A stretch of 64,000 nucleotides of DNA from Stromatinia cepivora (lineage: Eukaryota > Ascomycota > Leotiomycetes > Helotiales > Sclerotiniaceae), in the NCBI GenBank assembly GCA_014898415.1, contig RCTD01000003.1, forward strand, positions 372,001 to 436,000. The letters are read 5' to 3'. The notes beneath the pieces were generated by a model. That model was not told where the DNA came from. It worked only from the letters and a program-made list of their open reading frames with translations, and ran no database searches. The first letter of the stretch is position 1, and each line of letters starts with the position of its first letter. The position numbers and the translations under genes are program-made. Positions 1 to 13,800 of the stretch are shown one piece after another.

Positions 1-2189
1 TCTTATAACAGATTTTATATTTATAATCAGACTTTTTGATGATTCCTAAATACAATTTGAATAACGAATAGGGATTTTTAATATTATAGATTTTTGTTTA
101 ATATTAAAAGGATAATCTTTTCTTTTATTATTAAATCTTACAAAAAGCTTTTTTGTTGAAGAACGATTTATCTGTTCTTTATTTGATTCATAATCTATAT
201 CAGGAATTGAAACAATACCTTGTATTCCAGAAAATCCAGTTGGGGATTCTAAAGGCTGAACTATTTTAGGAGGACTGAATAACATTATAGATTAGTTTTG
301 AATCGATTCTTGCTTTACAATTTCTTTTCCTTTTTCAATAAGTTTCTTTAATATAGATTAAGATTTCCTAATAGGAGATTCTTTATTAATTAAATTCACG
401 ATCTTCTAATTACTAGTATTTTCTTTATCAAAGAATTCATCGTCTTCAAGATTCTTATTACAAAGAGTTTTTTGTCTTTATAAAGGTATATTATAATTTA
501 CAAATAATAATCGATTTCTTTATTACTTTTCCTTGTTTTGAAATATTTCAAATTAGATGAACAGATTCGTTATTATAAGATTATATTATCGTTTATACCA
601 AAATTCGAATTTATTATTATTAATTTCGAATAATCTATTTATTATTCCTTTTAATAATATTAAAATCCTAAAATAAATATTTTAAAAGGATTATAAAAAG
701 ATAATCTTGTAAAACAAAATTGATATTAAAAAAAAAGAGTTAAGGGATATAAAGATCTTTTTTATTAAATTTGTTTAATTTAAAGAGAACAATCTGATTT
801 TGGAGAGATCTCCAAAGGTTTTTATAAGAGTTATTATCTTTTATATTTTTTTTATTCAAAATTATAATTAGATAAAAAATCGGTATCAAAATCGATCTAT
901 AGAATCCAGAAAAATCAATATATTTCAAAATGGTATTTGATTGTATTATAATTATTCGGGATTCAGATTTAATTAGGATCCTTCAACGAAATTGATTCTT
1001 TCGTTCGATTTTTTGGAAAGTTTCTTTTTTTGTTGTTTAATTAAAATTATATTATAATTAATAAATGAAAGAGTACTTTTTTAAAAGTTCCCGAATTAAA
1101 TTGTTATTGTTATTTAATTTATAAGGAATAAGGATTTAATGTTTTTTATAAGAGTTTTTAATTAATTCCTTTAATTTAGAAAAATCGATTACAATAATTA
1201 TTCTTTTTAAAACCTTCTTTTATTTACCTTTGAAAGTTAAATAAAAAAGATTAAAGAAAAAATAATAAAGATTAAATTTTTTATTATAATCAGAAAAATA
1301 TAATACAGATAAAGGTATTAATATAAAGTAGAATTCTTTATTTTCCTAAGTGTAGATAATGGTATATTATAATATAGGATTATATTTTAAGAGGAATTGA
1401 ATGATCGAAAAGTAGTAATTCAGGAATAGATCTTCTTTAAAGATTCTGCGGAAATACTATTTGTAGATAGCGAAAACATTTTCGCAAATATTTCGTAAAT
1501 CAAATTTATCTTTTTGTTTGAAGATATACTGAAATAAAGGAATATACAGAATAAATTGATTCTCAAAGGATTCTTTATTTAATGATTTTAATAAAAAAAA
1601 TTATCTTTGAAAACTTTATTAGAATTAAGAGAATAAAAGTTCCCCATCGAATCGAATTGATTGAAACCGAGGATTTGCTTTAATTATTCTAGAGTTAAGA
1701 ATTGATACAGATAAAATCAAGAATAGAATACTTTTATTAATTTTATTTCATTAATACACTCTCAATTCCTGATAATAATAGCTAATCTATTTTATAATTC
1801 CTTAATTGAAATATACTTCGATTTTAAATCGAAAAGTTTTATTAGGATATATAAATAATATATATATAGAATATTTACAATGATTTGCTCTTCCAGCAAT
1901 ACAACAACTTTCTATTTTATTTGATCGATAATATATCCGTCATCCATTAAAGAATACTATTCTTCTTTAAATTGGTAATCTAAATCGTAAAAATAGTTTT
2001 TCAATTCCTATAAAGAATTTAAGATTGTTTTAAAATTATCGGAGATTGAATCATTATCATTTAAAACAAATTTAGTATTATAATCAATTATACAATAATA
2101 AAATATGAATCTATTTAGAATAAATAGATAAAAAAAAGCTTTTTTCGAAAAATCAAAATGATAATCTTTCTTTTTTTATTTATCGATAT
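1..2189 (-). mobile_element. Probable 3' remainder of gypsy-B, RIP-degraded
   Basis: Very AT-rich DNA with no intact gene. Removing the Copia element at 2190-7652, which has a perfect TSD, makes this stretch continuous with 7658 onward. That region carries gypsy-B integrase on the minus strand, so this is inferred to be the 3' part of the same element, running off the window edge. Short minus-strand open frames (46-285, 740-928) resemble no family I know. I found no second copy of the 209-bp gypsy-B LTR here, so either the 3' LTR lies outside the window or part of this stretch belongs to something else. Confidence 0.45.
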
Positions 2190-2355
2190 TGTTGGAAATG
2201 AGGCCATCATAGGATTAGAATTGAGGTCACGTGATCACAATGGTGCACAGACCATATTTGGGGATAACCTCAATTCTACTTTTACTAGAATTATAGATCC
2301 TTAGTTTAATCTATATAATCAATAATACTATTATTTCCTGTATCAAAAATTAATA
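2190..2355 (+). repeat. 5' LTR of Copia copy 1
   Basis: 166 bp, from TGTTGGAAAT to AAAAATTAATA. It is the better preserved LTR of the pair and keeps GC-containing words such as GAGGCCATCATAGG and GGTGCACAGACC. Sequence just after the LTR (GATTATAAGATCCGG) is the expected place for the primer binding site. I cannot assign the tRNA. Confidence 0.92.
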
Positions 2356-2399
2356 GATTATAAGATCCGGTTGTATAATAATAATTAGAAAGTAAAGTA

Positions 2400-5300
2400 A
2401 ATCGAGAAAGGATTAGTATAATTAGTAGGGGTGAAATAGAATGAAAATCAGAGTTTTTATATAATATTATCGAAATAGAATTGAAATATAATAATATAGT
2501 TTATAATTCATAATATTATAAATCAGAGTGGAGAGCAATTTATATAATATCGATATAGAATTATAATAAAAGCGAAAAGCAAATTCATATAATTATAAGA
2601 AAATATATTACAATATAATTTTATGAATTTTCTTATTGTTTTATTTTTATATTTCTTTATTATTTTGAATTTATTTGCTATACATTTTTTAAAATTATTT
2701 TAAAAACTTAAAGATTATCTTCGATATTCATCAAATAATAAAAAATCTTTACAATATCAAAATTAAACAATTCTTTGAAATTCGATCAAAATAATTATAA
2801 ATGATAATTCAGATAAATGAAGATATAATTAAAAGAGAAAGAATAGTTTTATATAATTGATCAAATATTAAACGAATATATATAGATTATAAAACCCAAT
2901 ATAGTATCTATTTATGAAATTAATAATTGTATATATTACAATATCGAATTGAAATCGGAATACTTAAAGAACAAAGTGAATATATTATTGTATATTTGTA
3001 TAATATTTAATAATAATAATAATAAAGCCTTTACTAATAAATATTCAATAGTATATATATTTTGAAAATACTTTAAATTGAAATATATCAGAATTAATAT
3101 AATCATAATTAATATATATATAATAATAATCCAGAACTTCAAATTTCAATTTGATATTTATTTTGATATAATCATTATCAAAGTTTGAAATAAATTGAAA
3201 AAATATAAAAGGAAATTAAAAATTATAAATAAAAATTATCGATCAATATATCAAGATATTATTTTATTTTTGATTTTAATATATAATTTTTTAATTGATT
3301 ATTAAAAAATAATAGATATATTGGATATCCAAATTAGTTTTAATATTAATAATAAAATCAAGTATTTGTAGATTAAAGAATTTTGTTTTAAGGATAGATT
3401 AGAATAAATATAAGTTGTGAAAGGATTTAGGTATACTTTTTGATATTAAAAATCAGATTTTAAGATCTCAAATAATATTTATAATTTATATTAAAAAAAA
3501 GATTATTATATATGAAATTGTTTATATTTAATATAAATCAATAAATTTTTTTGCAATTATTTTTGTTATCAAAAAAGAAAAGAATTATTCAATCCAAAGA
3601 AAATTTATTTTAATAAAAAAGATTAAATATATTTTATTAAAAATATTTCTGAATTAGATTTCGATATTAAGGATATAATAAAAAAAGATTACAATTTGAT
3701 AAAGAAGATTATTAATAAAACTTTCTTTAACAAATGATATATCAATATAAATACTTTTTTATATATATTTGATTAATCTTTATTATTTAGATCAATAGAT
3801 CCTATTATTAAACAAAGAATAAAAATTAATAAAGAAATGATATATTATTATTATTGAAGTTTGATAGATATAATATATAAAGATAATTTTAAGATATTAT
3901 TCTCAAATATATTATATATATCAAAACTAAAAGTAAATTTGTTATTAAAAAAAGAATCTACGAAATAAGATTGTAAAAGGAATTCAATTTTCATTATATA
4001 TATTTCAAAAAGGATAATAAGAAAATTATTTATATTAAAATACAAAATAAAATATATATAGTTTTATATATAATTAAAGGATATAAGAATACAATTCTTT
4101 ATTCGAATATATATCAAAATGATTAAGAAAAAGATTTTTCTTTAAAAATAATCGATAATATTAAAGATATCAATAACGAATTAATATTCAAGGAAAAAGA
4201 AAGATATTTGTTATAGTATTGAAAATTCAATTATTTAAATTTAGATAAGATTAAGAATTTATATAAAATATTCAATATAATTAAATCAATAAAAATCTTA
4301 ATTGAATTAAATATCTATAAAGTATATATATTCATTAAGATAATCAATTATATTCCAAAGCAATTGAATTTGTATAAATCAAAGAGATTCGAATTTATAT
4401 ATTTCGATATTGTAGGATTATTTCCAAAATCGATTCGAAAGAATCATTATTTTATATTAATTATTGATAATTATATAAAAGTAAATTGGATTATATTATT
4501 TAAACAAAAAGACAATATAATTCAAATATTGAAAACTTAGAAAAAGAAGATGGAATTGATTATTAAAGAAAAGATTATTACAATCAAAATTAATAATACA
4601 TTGGAATTTTTATAAACTATTTGTGAATGATTATTAGATATATAATCCGAAATTATAATAATTGTTTCTTTATATCAAAACAAATTTATAAAATAGAATA
4701 TAAAGATTATAAAAATAGATATAAAAATAATATTAAAAAAAACTAAATTATTATTAAAGTTTTGAAATGAAATTATAAAATATAATATTTATATCAGAAA
4801 TTATATTAATATTGATCTTAATATAAATAAAATAAATTAATCCTTTATAAAAATTTTTACAAATATAATACTAAATATAAAAATATATAAAATCTAAAAG
4901 AGCAAATATTATATTTATATTAATCCCAAGATTATTCCGAAAAAGTAAAGATATAATAAATTATAGGATATTTCGAAAATTAATATATTCTTAAAATATT
5001 CAAAAGTTATAAATAAATATATCAAAATATATTCTTTAAAATTAAACTATATATTTCGATTAAATAGAATAATTATAGATAAATCTTATTGAAAAAGAGA
5101 TTTGGATCTTAAATTAAGAAATTATAAATTAGATTTATAAGGAATTAAGAATATAAAGTTAGATCGAAGATTTTGTAATAAATCAATAATAAACAAAGTA
5201 TTTTCTTTATTTTTAATATCAAATATAATATTTATATTACTTTTATTCCAAATATTCTTTTCAATAGATATTATATTGAGTTTAATAATTGTATCAAGTA

Positions 5301-7480
5301 TTCTAATTATCGAATTGAAATCAAATAAATTAAATATATTAATATTAATATATAATGAAAATAAAAATAATAATATTCAGAAAATAAATCAAGAATCTTC
5401 TTCCAAAGATATTTCAGATATCGAATCTATTATTTCAAAGATTCCAATTTAAAAATCAATTTCTGTAAATCCTGAATTTGTATTAGAAATAAAATTTAAG
5501 ATTGTTTTAAATTTTATTGATAAGTTTATTTCAATAGAATTAGAAAACGAAATAAATTTATAATTATTTGAAATCGAATAAAAGGATATAATGGATTTTG
5601 AAGATGAATCTTTAAGATATTTAATACGAAAACAGAAAAGAGATATAAAGCAAAATCCTGAAGAAGAATAGAAAAACAAGATTATAAAAGTATTAATTAT
5701 AATATCTATATAAATTAAAATTTAAGAAAGTATAAAATATATTATAATTATAATTCTAATTATTTACAAAATAAATCTTTATATTAAAAATAAAATCGTT
5801 TCAGATTTCATAATTTCATTAATAGATATAAATAATATAGAAAATATAATATATCTAATTAAAAAAATTCTGAGAATCAAAATATTAAGAATTTATAAGG
5901 AAACAATATTGGATTGAAAATATTTTAAAAAATAAAAGAAAGTTATTTAAAAAAAAATTATATTTTTAATTCAAAATAGTATTTGGAAAGAATATATACT
6001 TTTTAAAGAAAATAATTTGGTTTTAACAAAATAAATATTTATAATTAAAATAAAGGATAACAAAATAAAACGATTTAAAGTAAGATTAATAATTCAAGAA
6101 TTCAATTAAGTATTAAAAAAAGATTATAATAAAATATTTGTATTAATAATAAAGCTAAATATATTCAAATTATTTCTAATTATTATTACAAAGAAAAATT
6201 TGGAATATTTATATTTCGATATCAAAAATACTTTTATTGAATTGTATTTAAAGAAAAAGATCTATTTCGAATTATTTTAAAATATCAAAGTCGAAAAAAA
6301 ATATATATTATAAACTTTACAAAATCTATATAATTTGAAATAAATTGAAAGGGATTGAAGTTTATTATTGAAGAAAGAGTTTTTAGATATAAGTTTTGTA
6401 TAAAGTTTGATAGATCTATATTTGTATATATCCAAAAATTATAATATAATATTATTAATATATATCGACGATATTATTATTACAAATTATTTAATTCAAT
6501 GAAAAATTATTAATTCATTTTAATATTAAGAATTTAGGGGAGATTAATAAGATCTTAAATATTAGAATTATTCGTAATAGAAAAACATATATATTAATTA
6601 TAAATCAAAAAGAATATTTTGATATTATATTAATCAAATATAATATTATATATAGATAATATTAAATCAAAAAATTACTAATAATAGATTATATTTATTT
6701 CTAATTAATAATTAATAATAATAAATTAATAAATATAAATGAATATCAATAATAAATAGAAAATATAATTCATTTAATAATATATATTCGATTAGATATA
6801 ATATTCTTAATTGGAAGATTTTTATAATTTATAACAAAACTAATAAAATATTATATTATAATTTTGAAAAATCTGATATGATATTTATAATCAATAATCA
6901 AATAGAAACTATAATTCAGATCAAAAAGAGTATAATTTGATATTTGCAAAGAATATAATATATTTAATAATATAATAAAGATATATATAAATAAAAATTA
7001 GATTAATAATAAATATAATCAGAAAAGTATTTCAAAGGAAATTGTAATATTTTATAAAAGCTTTATATTATAGATTAATAAGAAATAAATATTTATAACC
7101 ATTTTTAATATAAAATCAGAATATATTGTAATAATAATATTTATCAAATAAAAAAGATGAATTATATAAATATTCAAAGATTTATTTAGATCAAATTATA
7201 TTAAAAAGAATAAAGATATAATTCAGATACTTAATAATAATCAAGATACTTTAATTTTAATTAAGAATCTATATTTATATAAATGATTTAAATATATAAA
7301 TATCAATTATTATTTTATTAAGGATTTGATAGAAAAAAAGAAAATCGTTATTAATTATATCAATATATATAATATAATTGTTGATAAAATAATAAAGTTT
7401 TGTATAAAGATTATTTTCGAAAAATTCAAGAAAATGTTAGGATTAATAATTTAGAAGAATCGAATAGAATATCCTTAATA
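2400..7480 (+). pseudogene. Copia gag-pol relic, copy 1
   Basis: The polyprotein frame is broken by many stops, as expected after RIP (CAA/CAG to TAA/TAG, TGG to TAG/TGA). Near 4380-4510 the translation gives EFIYFDI, then FPKSIRKN, then YFILIIDNY and NWIILFKQKD. This is the Copia integrase core signature (D..GP....RYF...IDD.SR..W...L). At 6461-6472 the RT active site reads YIDD, still intact. The downstream stretch to 7480 should be RNase H but is too degraded to name. The element cannot encode a working polyprotein. Confidence 0.85.
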
Positions 7481-7486
7481 GGGGAA

Positions 7487-7652
7487 TATTAAAAATGAAA
7501 TTATTATAAGATTAGAATTGAGATTATATAATTATAATAATATATAGATTATATTTGGGGATAATCTCAATTCTATTCCTATTAGAATTATAGATCCTTA
7601 ATTCAATCTATATAGTCAATAATACTACTACTTCCTACACCAAAAGTTAACA
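7487..7652 (+). repeat. 3' LTR of Copia copy 1
   Basis: 166 bp, starting TATTAAAAAT (TGTTGGAAAT after RIP) and ending CAAAAGTTAACA. The preceding purine run AATAGGGGAA is the probable polypurine tract. Differences from the 5' LTR are mainly transitions. Confidence 0.92.
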
Positions 7653-7657
7653 GATAT

Positions 7658-10600
7658 TTATAATTATAAACTTCGAAATTGATATAATTACTTAGAAATA
7701 GAAAAATCGATATATATAAAGGATATCTAATATAACAATTACTTCCAATTATTTTTTAATATTAGATTTCTTTTTATTATTATTATTATTAAAAAGTACC
7801 AGAGCAATTTCCATAGTAATTATTTTATAAATAGATTTATCCCTCTATTGAATTTCGGAAAAGTTTTTGTTTTTATAATATTTTTTTAGAAATTCAAGAT
7901 TATCAAGAATAAATTTATAAATTTTGAGGATAGGATTCTATACAAAATTATAAAGAAAAGATATTCAATCTTTTTTGTTCTTTGTATTGGCTTTTATAAT
8001 AAATTTATATATAATATAGAAATCTATAAGGCTATATTTTTTGATTTTCTTATTTCTCTTTTGTATAAAATATTCGATTATATATTCGTTCAGAAACTTT
8101 ATAAAGATTTGAAGGTTAAAATGAAAAATATAATAGATTATATTTATTCTTATTGAAGTATTATTTAAATTTATATTCTTTAATTAAAAATAAATGAAAA
8201 CTTTTTTTTGGATAATTGTTCAAATTCTTTCGAGATTTTTAAGATCTTCTTTGATTTTATTATAATATTATTCGATAAATTAAATTATATTATTATTCTT
8301 AATAAAATAACCGGCTTTAAAGAAATCAATTATTTTATAAAACTTCTGATCTTTAATTCGATCTCTTATTTTATTTACAAAATCTTCAATAAAGTCAATA
8401 ATATTTATAAAGTAATTAAATTATTATTCAAAAATATTATATTTTTCTTTAACTTTAAAAGTTTCAATAAATATAAATATTTCGATTTTGTTATTAAAGA
8501 AATGATTTTTATATCAAATAAAAAAAAGAATATTATTATTAATAAAACAAAAGATTATAATTTAATTAGATTTTTTTCTAAATATTATATTAAAATTTAA
8601 ATAAAAGTTTATATTAATAATAAAATGAATATAAATAAAGAATTAATAATTTTAAATCAAATTATTAAAAAGATTAAATTTAAAAAGAAAATATTGAATT
8701 ATTCAAATATTGTTTAGGAATTGTTTACAAATTGTTCAAAAACAAAATTAATAGTATAATAAATTTTTCAAAAAGAATTCAAATACTTTTTCTTTTTTAA
8801 GGATTATAAAACTTTTTTTATTGAATTTCTTAATTAATAATCAAAAGTTTGTAATAACAATTCCTTTTCGATTTATTATATTTATTTTTTTCCTTTTGAT
8901 TTTATATCGTTTTATAATTGAATAAAAAATAATCCTTAATTATTTGTTATCTTTTATTTGAAAAATTATGAATATTTAAAAATTCGATTCTTTTGATTTA
9001 TTTATTTATATAAATCTTTAGAATTATTATCTACAAAAAAATCTAAATACAAAATATATTTCTTAAAATAAACACTTATATAAATTCCACCAAATAGAAT
9101 ATCATTTATTTCTTTAAAGATATATATAAAAAAATCCTTTAACTTTTTTATCATTTTATAAAATTTATATTATTTAAAAGCAAATTTTGTATTATAAGAT
9201 ATATCGATTTTTGATTAAGAATTATAATATAGAATTATATCTTTAATTCGAATATTCTTATTCAATATTTTGTAATTAAGATTATATCAAAGTTTATTAT
9301 CTTTTCTATAATATTATTTATAAAAGATTATTTCTTTAATATCTTTATTTAGTATTTTTAATTATTATATTTTAATAATCAATAAATCTTCTTGGATTCG
9401 TATATTTTCTTAATCAAAGATTCTTCAAATTATATATATAATTTCAAAAGGTAATATAGTTTTCTATTTATAGATCAATTCAAATAATATTTTGTTTATC
9501 AATTTATGAATTGAAATATAATCAATGAATAGTATTGTTTTTAATTATTCAAATTATTTATACTTTTTTTGTGATAAACAGAAAAATGTTTCTGTGATAG
9601 GATAATAACTTTTTTCTATTATTCTATTGGTTTATAAATGATAAACTAATATTTTGATTTTGTTGACTCTATATTTTTCGCAATAAGCAAATACAATGCT
9701 TTTATTCTCAAATCCTTTATCTATAATGATTTCTTCAAAAAAACTATAATAATAGATTATTTTATAAAGGAATTTAATAATTACTTCCAAAATAACATTT
9801 TATAAAACTTTAACTTTCATTCAATCATTCAAATCTTCTTATAAAACAATAAAGCATTTGAATCTATAATTATTAAGCATTTTCGTAATATCTATATCAA
9901 TTTTATATCAAATATCTAAAGCTTAAATAATAATCATTGATTTATTTATTTATTTATTTAAATAATTTGAATTAATAAATAAAATAAAAAGTTATTCAAT
10001 TTTTTATATTCTTATATATTCTATTTTATTAATAATAATTATATATTTTAGTATATAAGAACTTTAAACCCTTATAACCCAATTCTTCATATACTCGAAT
10101 TATAATTTTTGCTTTTTCGATTAAATCATTATTTATTATTATATAAACAAAAAGTAATCCGTTTTCTCGGATTTTAAATAGATAATGATCTTTTATATAG
10201 AAATTAAAAACTTTTTTTTTGAAAGTTTATTAATCCTTTATTAATATATTTTTAGATCTTTATAATATAATAATATATTGAATGATTATTTATATCCTTT
10301 CATTTCTGTTTTTCAAAATTTAAGATAATCTTAAATTTTTGGAGCTATTTATATTTATTATTGGATTTATTTATAATGAATTCAGATTTATAATGATTAA
10401 ATTATTAATATCTTTTTTATATTCCTTATTAATATCGTTCAAAGAAATTCGTGATTATTGTAATAAGGTATTTATAGTAATATTTTTGTTTCCAGGAATA
10501 TATCTAATATCAAAATCGAAAAGTTTAATCCAAATAATCCATTTTATAATTAAAATATCAAATAGATTTATAATTATTTTATTTAATTAAATTATAAATA

Positions 10601-10690
10601 CATTTATATCAATTTCTAAAAGAAAATGAATATTATAAAAATCCTTTTTATATTTTTATAAAATCTTGAATATTCTTTTATATTCTTTTT
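7658..10690 (-). mobile_element. Gypsy-B internal segment with integrase
   Basis: Minus-strand translation of about 9370-9760 gives, with stops, EEIIIDKGFENKSIVFAYCEK, then YH, then NRIIEKSYYPI, and further on an F-E-(I/L) box. This follows the Ty3/gypsy integrase core of one fungal group (DNGPENK, YHPQANGMIERGHKPI, TPFEL). The segment lies between the two Copia insertions and is colinear with the RT segment at 16174-18238. Plus-strand open frames here (8208-8600, 10339-10590) are antisense products of AT-rich sequence. 7658-9000 should hold the integrase C-terminus but shows no clear motif. Confidence 0.78.
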
Positions 10691-10856
10691 TATTAACTTT
10701 TGATGCAGGAAATAGTAGTATTGTTGATTATAGAGGTTGAACTAAGGATCTATAATTCTAGTAGGAATAGAATTGAGGTTATTCCTAAATATAATTTATA
10801 TATCATTATGATTATATAACTTCAATTCTAATCCTATAATGATTTTATTTTCAATA
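10691..10856 (-). repeat. 3' LTR of Copia copy 2
   Basis: 166 bp, reading on the plus strand from TATTAACTTTTG to TTTCAATA (reverse of TGTTGGAAA... after RIP). Confidence 0.9.
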
Positions 10857-10869
10857 CTTTTTTATTGAG

Positions 10870-13800
10870 GATATTCTATTCGATCCTTTTAGATTACTAA
10901 TCCTAACATTTTCTTGAATTTTTCAAAAGTAATTCTTATATAAAGCTTTATCATTTTATTAATAATTATATTATATATATTGATATAATTAATAACGATT
11001 TTCTTTTTTTCTATCAAATCTTTAATAAAGTAATAATTGATATTTATATATTTGAATTATTTATATAAATATAAATTCTTAATTAAAATTAAAATGTCTT
11101 AATTATTATTAAGTATTTAAATTATATCTCTATTTTTTTTAATATAATTTAATTTAAATAGATCTTTGAGTATTTATATAATTCATCTTTTTTGTTTAAT
11201 AAATATTATTATTATAATATATTTTGATTTTGTATTAAAGATAATTATAAATATTTGTTTCTTATTAATCTATAATATAGGGTTTTTATAGAATATTATA
11301 ATTCTCTTTAAAACATTTTTCTGGTTATATTTATTATTAATTTAATTTATATTTGTATATATCTTTATTATATTATTAAATATATTATATTCTTTGTATA
11401 TATCAAATTATACTCCTTTTGATCCGAATTATAGCTTTTGTTTGATTATTGATCGTAAATATCATATCAGATTCTTTAAAACTATAATATAATATTTTAC
11501 TGGTTTTATTATAAATTGTGAAAATCTTTTAATTAAAAATATTATATTTAATCGAATATATATTATTAAATAAATTATATTTCCTATTTATTATTGATAT
11601 TTATTTATATTTATTAGTTTATCATTATCAATTGTTAATTAGAAATAGATATAATCCATTATTAATAGTTTCTTAATTTGATATTATTTATATATAATAT
11701 TATATTTGATTAATATAATATTGAGATATTTTTTTTGATTTATAATTAATATATATACTTTTCTATTACAAATGATTTTAATATCTAGGATCTTATTAAT
11801 CTCCCTTAGATTCTTGATATTAAAATGAATTAATAACTTTTCATCGAATCAAATAATTTGCAATGATATATATAATATAATAATAATATCATCGATATAT
11901 ACCAATAATATTATATTATAATCTTTGAATATATATAAATATAAATCTATCAAACTTTATACAAAATTTATATCTAAAAACTCTTTCTTTAATAATAAAT
12001 TCTAATTCCTTTTAATTTATTTCAAATTATATAGACTTTGTAAAACTTATAATATATATCCCTTTTCGATTTTGATATTTTAAAATAATTCGAAATAAAT
12101 CTTTTCCTTCAAATATAATTCAATAAAAACATTTTTGATATCGAAATATAAATATTCCAAATTTTCCTTTACAATAATAATTAAAAATAATCTAAATATA
12201 TTTAATTTCATTATTAATATAAATATTTTATTATAATCTTTTTCTAATACTTAATTAAATTCTTAAATTATTAATCTTATTTTAAATCATTCTATTTTAT
12301 TATCCTTTGTTTTAATTATAAATATCTATTTCATCAAAACTAAATTATTTCTTTTAGGAAATATATATTCTTCCCAAATATCATTTTGAATCAAAAATAT
12401 AATTTCCTTTTAAATAACTTCCTTTTATTTTTCAAAATATTCTTAATTCAATATTATTTCTTTATAAATTTTTAATATTTTGATTCCCAGAATTTCTTTG
12501 ATCAAATATATTATATCTTTTGTATTATTTGTATCTATTAACAAAATTATAAAATCTAAAACGATTTTGTTTTTAATATAAAAATTTATCTTATAAATAA
12601 TTAGAATTATAATTATAATATATTCTATACTTTCTTGAATTTTGGTCTATATAAATATCACAATCAATACCCTTATAATTTTGCTTTTCTATTTTCTTTC
12701 AAAATCTTATTCTATATCTTTTTTTTGTTTTTATATTAAATACCTTAAAGATTCATTTTCAAAATCCATTATATTCTTTTATTCGATCTCAAATGATTAT
12801 AGATTTACTTCATTTTCTGATTCTATTAAAACAGATTTATTAATAAAATTTAAAACAATCTTAAATTTTGTTTTTAATATAAATTCAGAATCTATAAAAA
12901 TTGATTTTTGAATTGGAATCTCTAAAATAATAAATTCGATATCTGAAATATCCTTGGAAAAAGATTCTTGATTTATCTTTTAAATATTATTATATTTATT
13001 TTTATTATATATTAATATTAATATATTTAATTTATTTGATTTTAATTCGATAATTAGAATACTTGATATAATTATTAAATTCAATATAATATCTATTAAA
13101 AAGAATATTTAGAATAAAGATGATATAAATATTGTATTTAATATTAAAGATAAAAAAGATACTTTATTTATTATTAATCTATTACAAGATTTTCGATTTA
13201 GCTTTATATTCTTAATTCCTTATAGATCTGATTTATAATTTCTTAATTTAAAATCCAAATCTCTTTTTCAATAAAATTCATTTATAATTATTTTATTTAA
13301 TCGAAATATATAATTTAATTTTGAAGAATACATTTTGATATATTTATTTATAACTTTTGAATATCCTAAAAATACATCAACTCTCGAAATATCCTATAAC
13401 TTATTATATCTTTACCCTTTCAAAATAATCTTAAAATTAATATAAACATAATATTTACTTCTTTAAACTTTATATATCTTTATATTTAATATTATATTTA
13501 TAAAAACTTCTATAAAGAATCGATCTATTTTATTTATATCAAAATCAATATTAATATAATTCCTAATATAAATATTATACTTTATAACTTTATTTCAAAA
13601 CTCTAATAATAATCTAATTTCTTTTAATATTGCTTTTATATTTACTTTTACAATCTTTATATTCTATTCTATAAATCTATTTTGATATAAAAAAACAATT
13701 ATTATAATTTCAAATTATATATCTAATAATCATTTACAAATAATTTATAAAAATTCTGATATATTATTAATCCTAATTATAATAATCTTTTCTTCAATAA

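Larger units (their letters stand above)
2190..7652 (+). mobile_element. Copia LTR retrotransposon, copy 1 (full length, RIP-inactivated)
   Basis: A complete 5463-bp Ty1/copia element bounded by 166-bp LTRs that start TGTTGG and end TTAACA. The TSD is GATAT at 2185-2189 and 7653-7657, an exact match. Domain order integrase then reverse transcriptase defines Copia. Both are recognisable but full of stops. It sits inside gypsy-B in the opposite orientation. It is 15 bp shorter overall than the other two copies (5478 bp each) and lacks 17 bp just downstream of the RT active site. Confidence 0.93.

Noticed and set aside
8208..8600. 130-residue plus-strand open frame rich in I, F, N and K
   Set aside because: Antisense to the gypsy-B pol region. 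AT-rich RIPped DNA produces such frames by chance, and no domain is visible.
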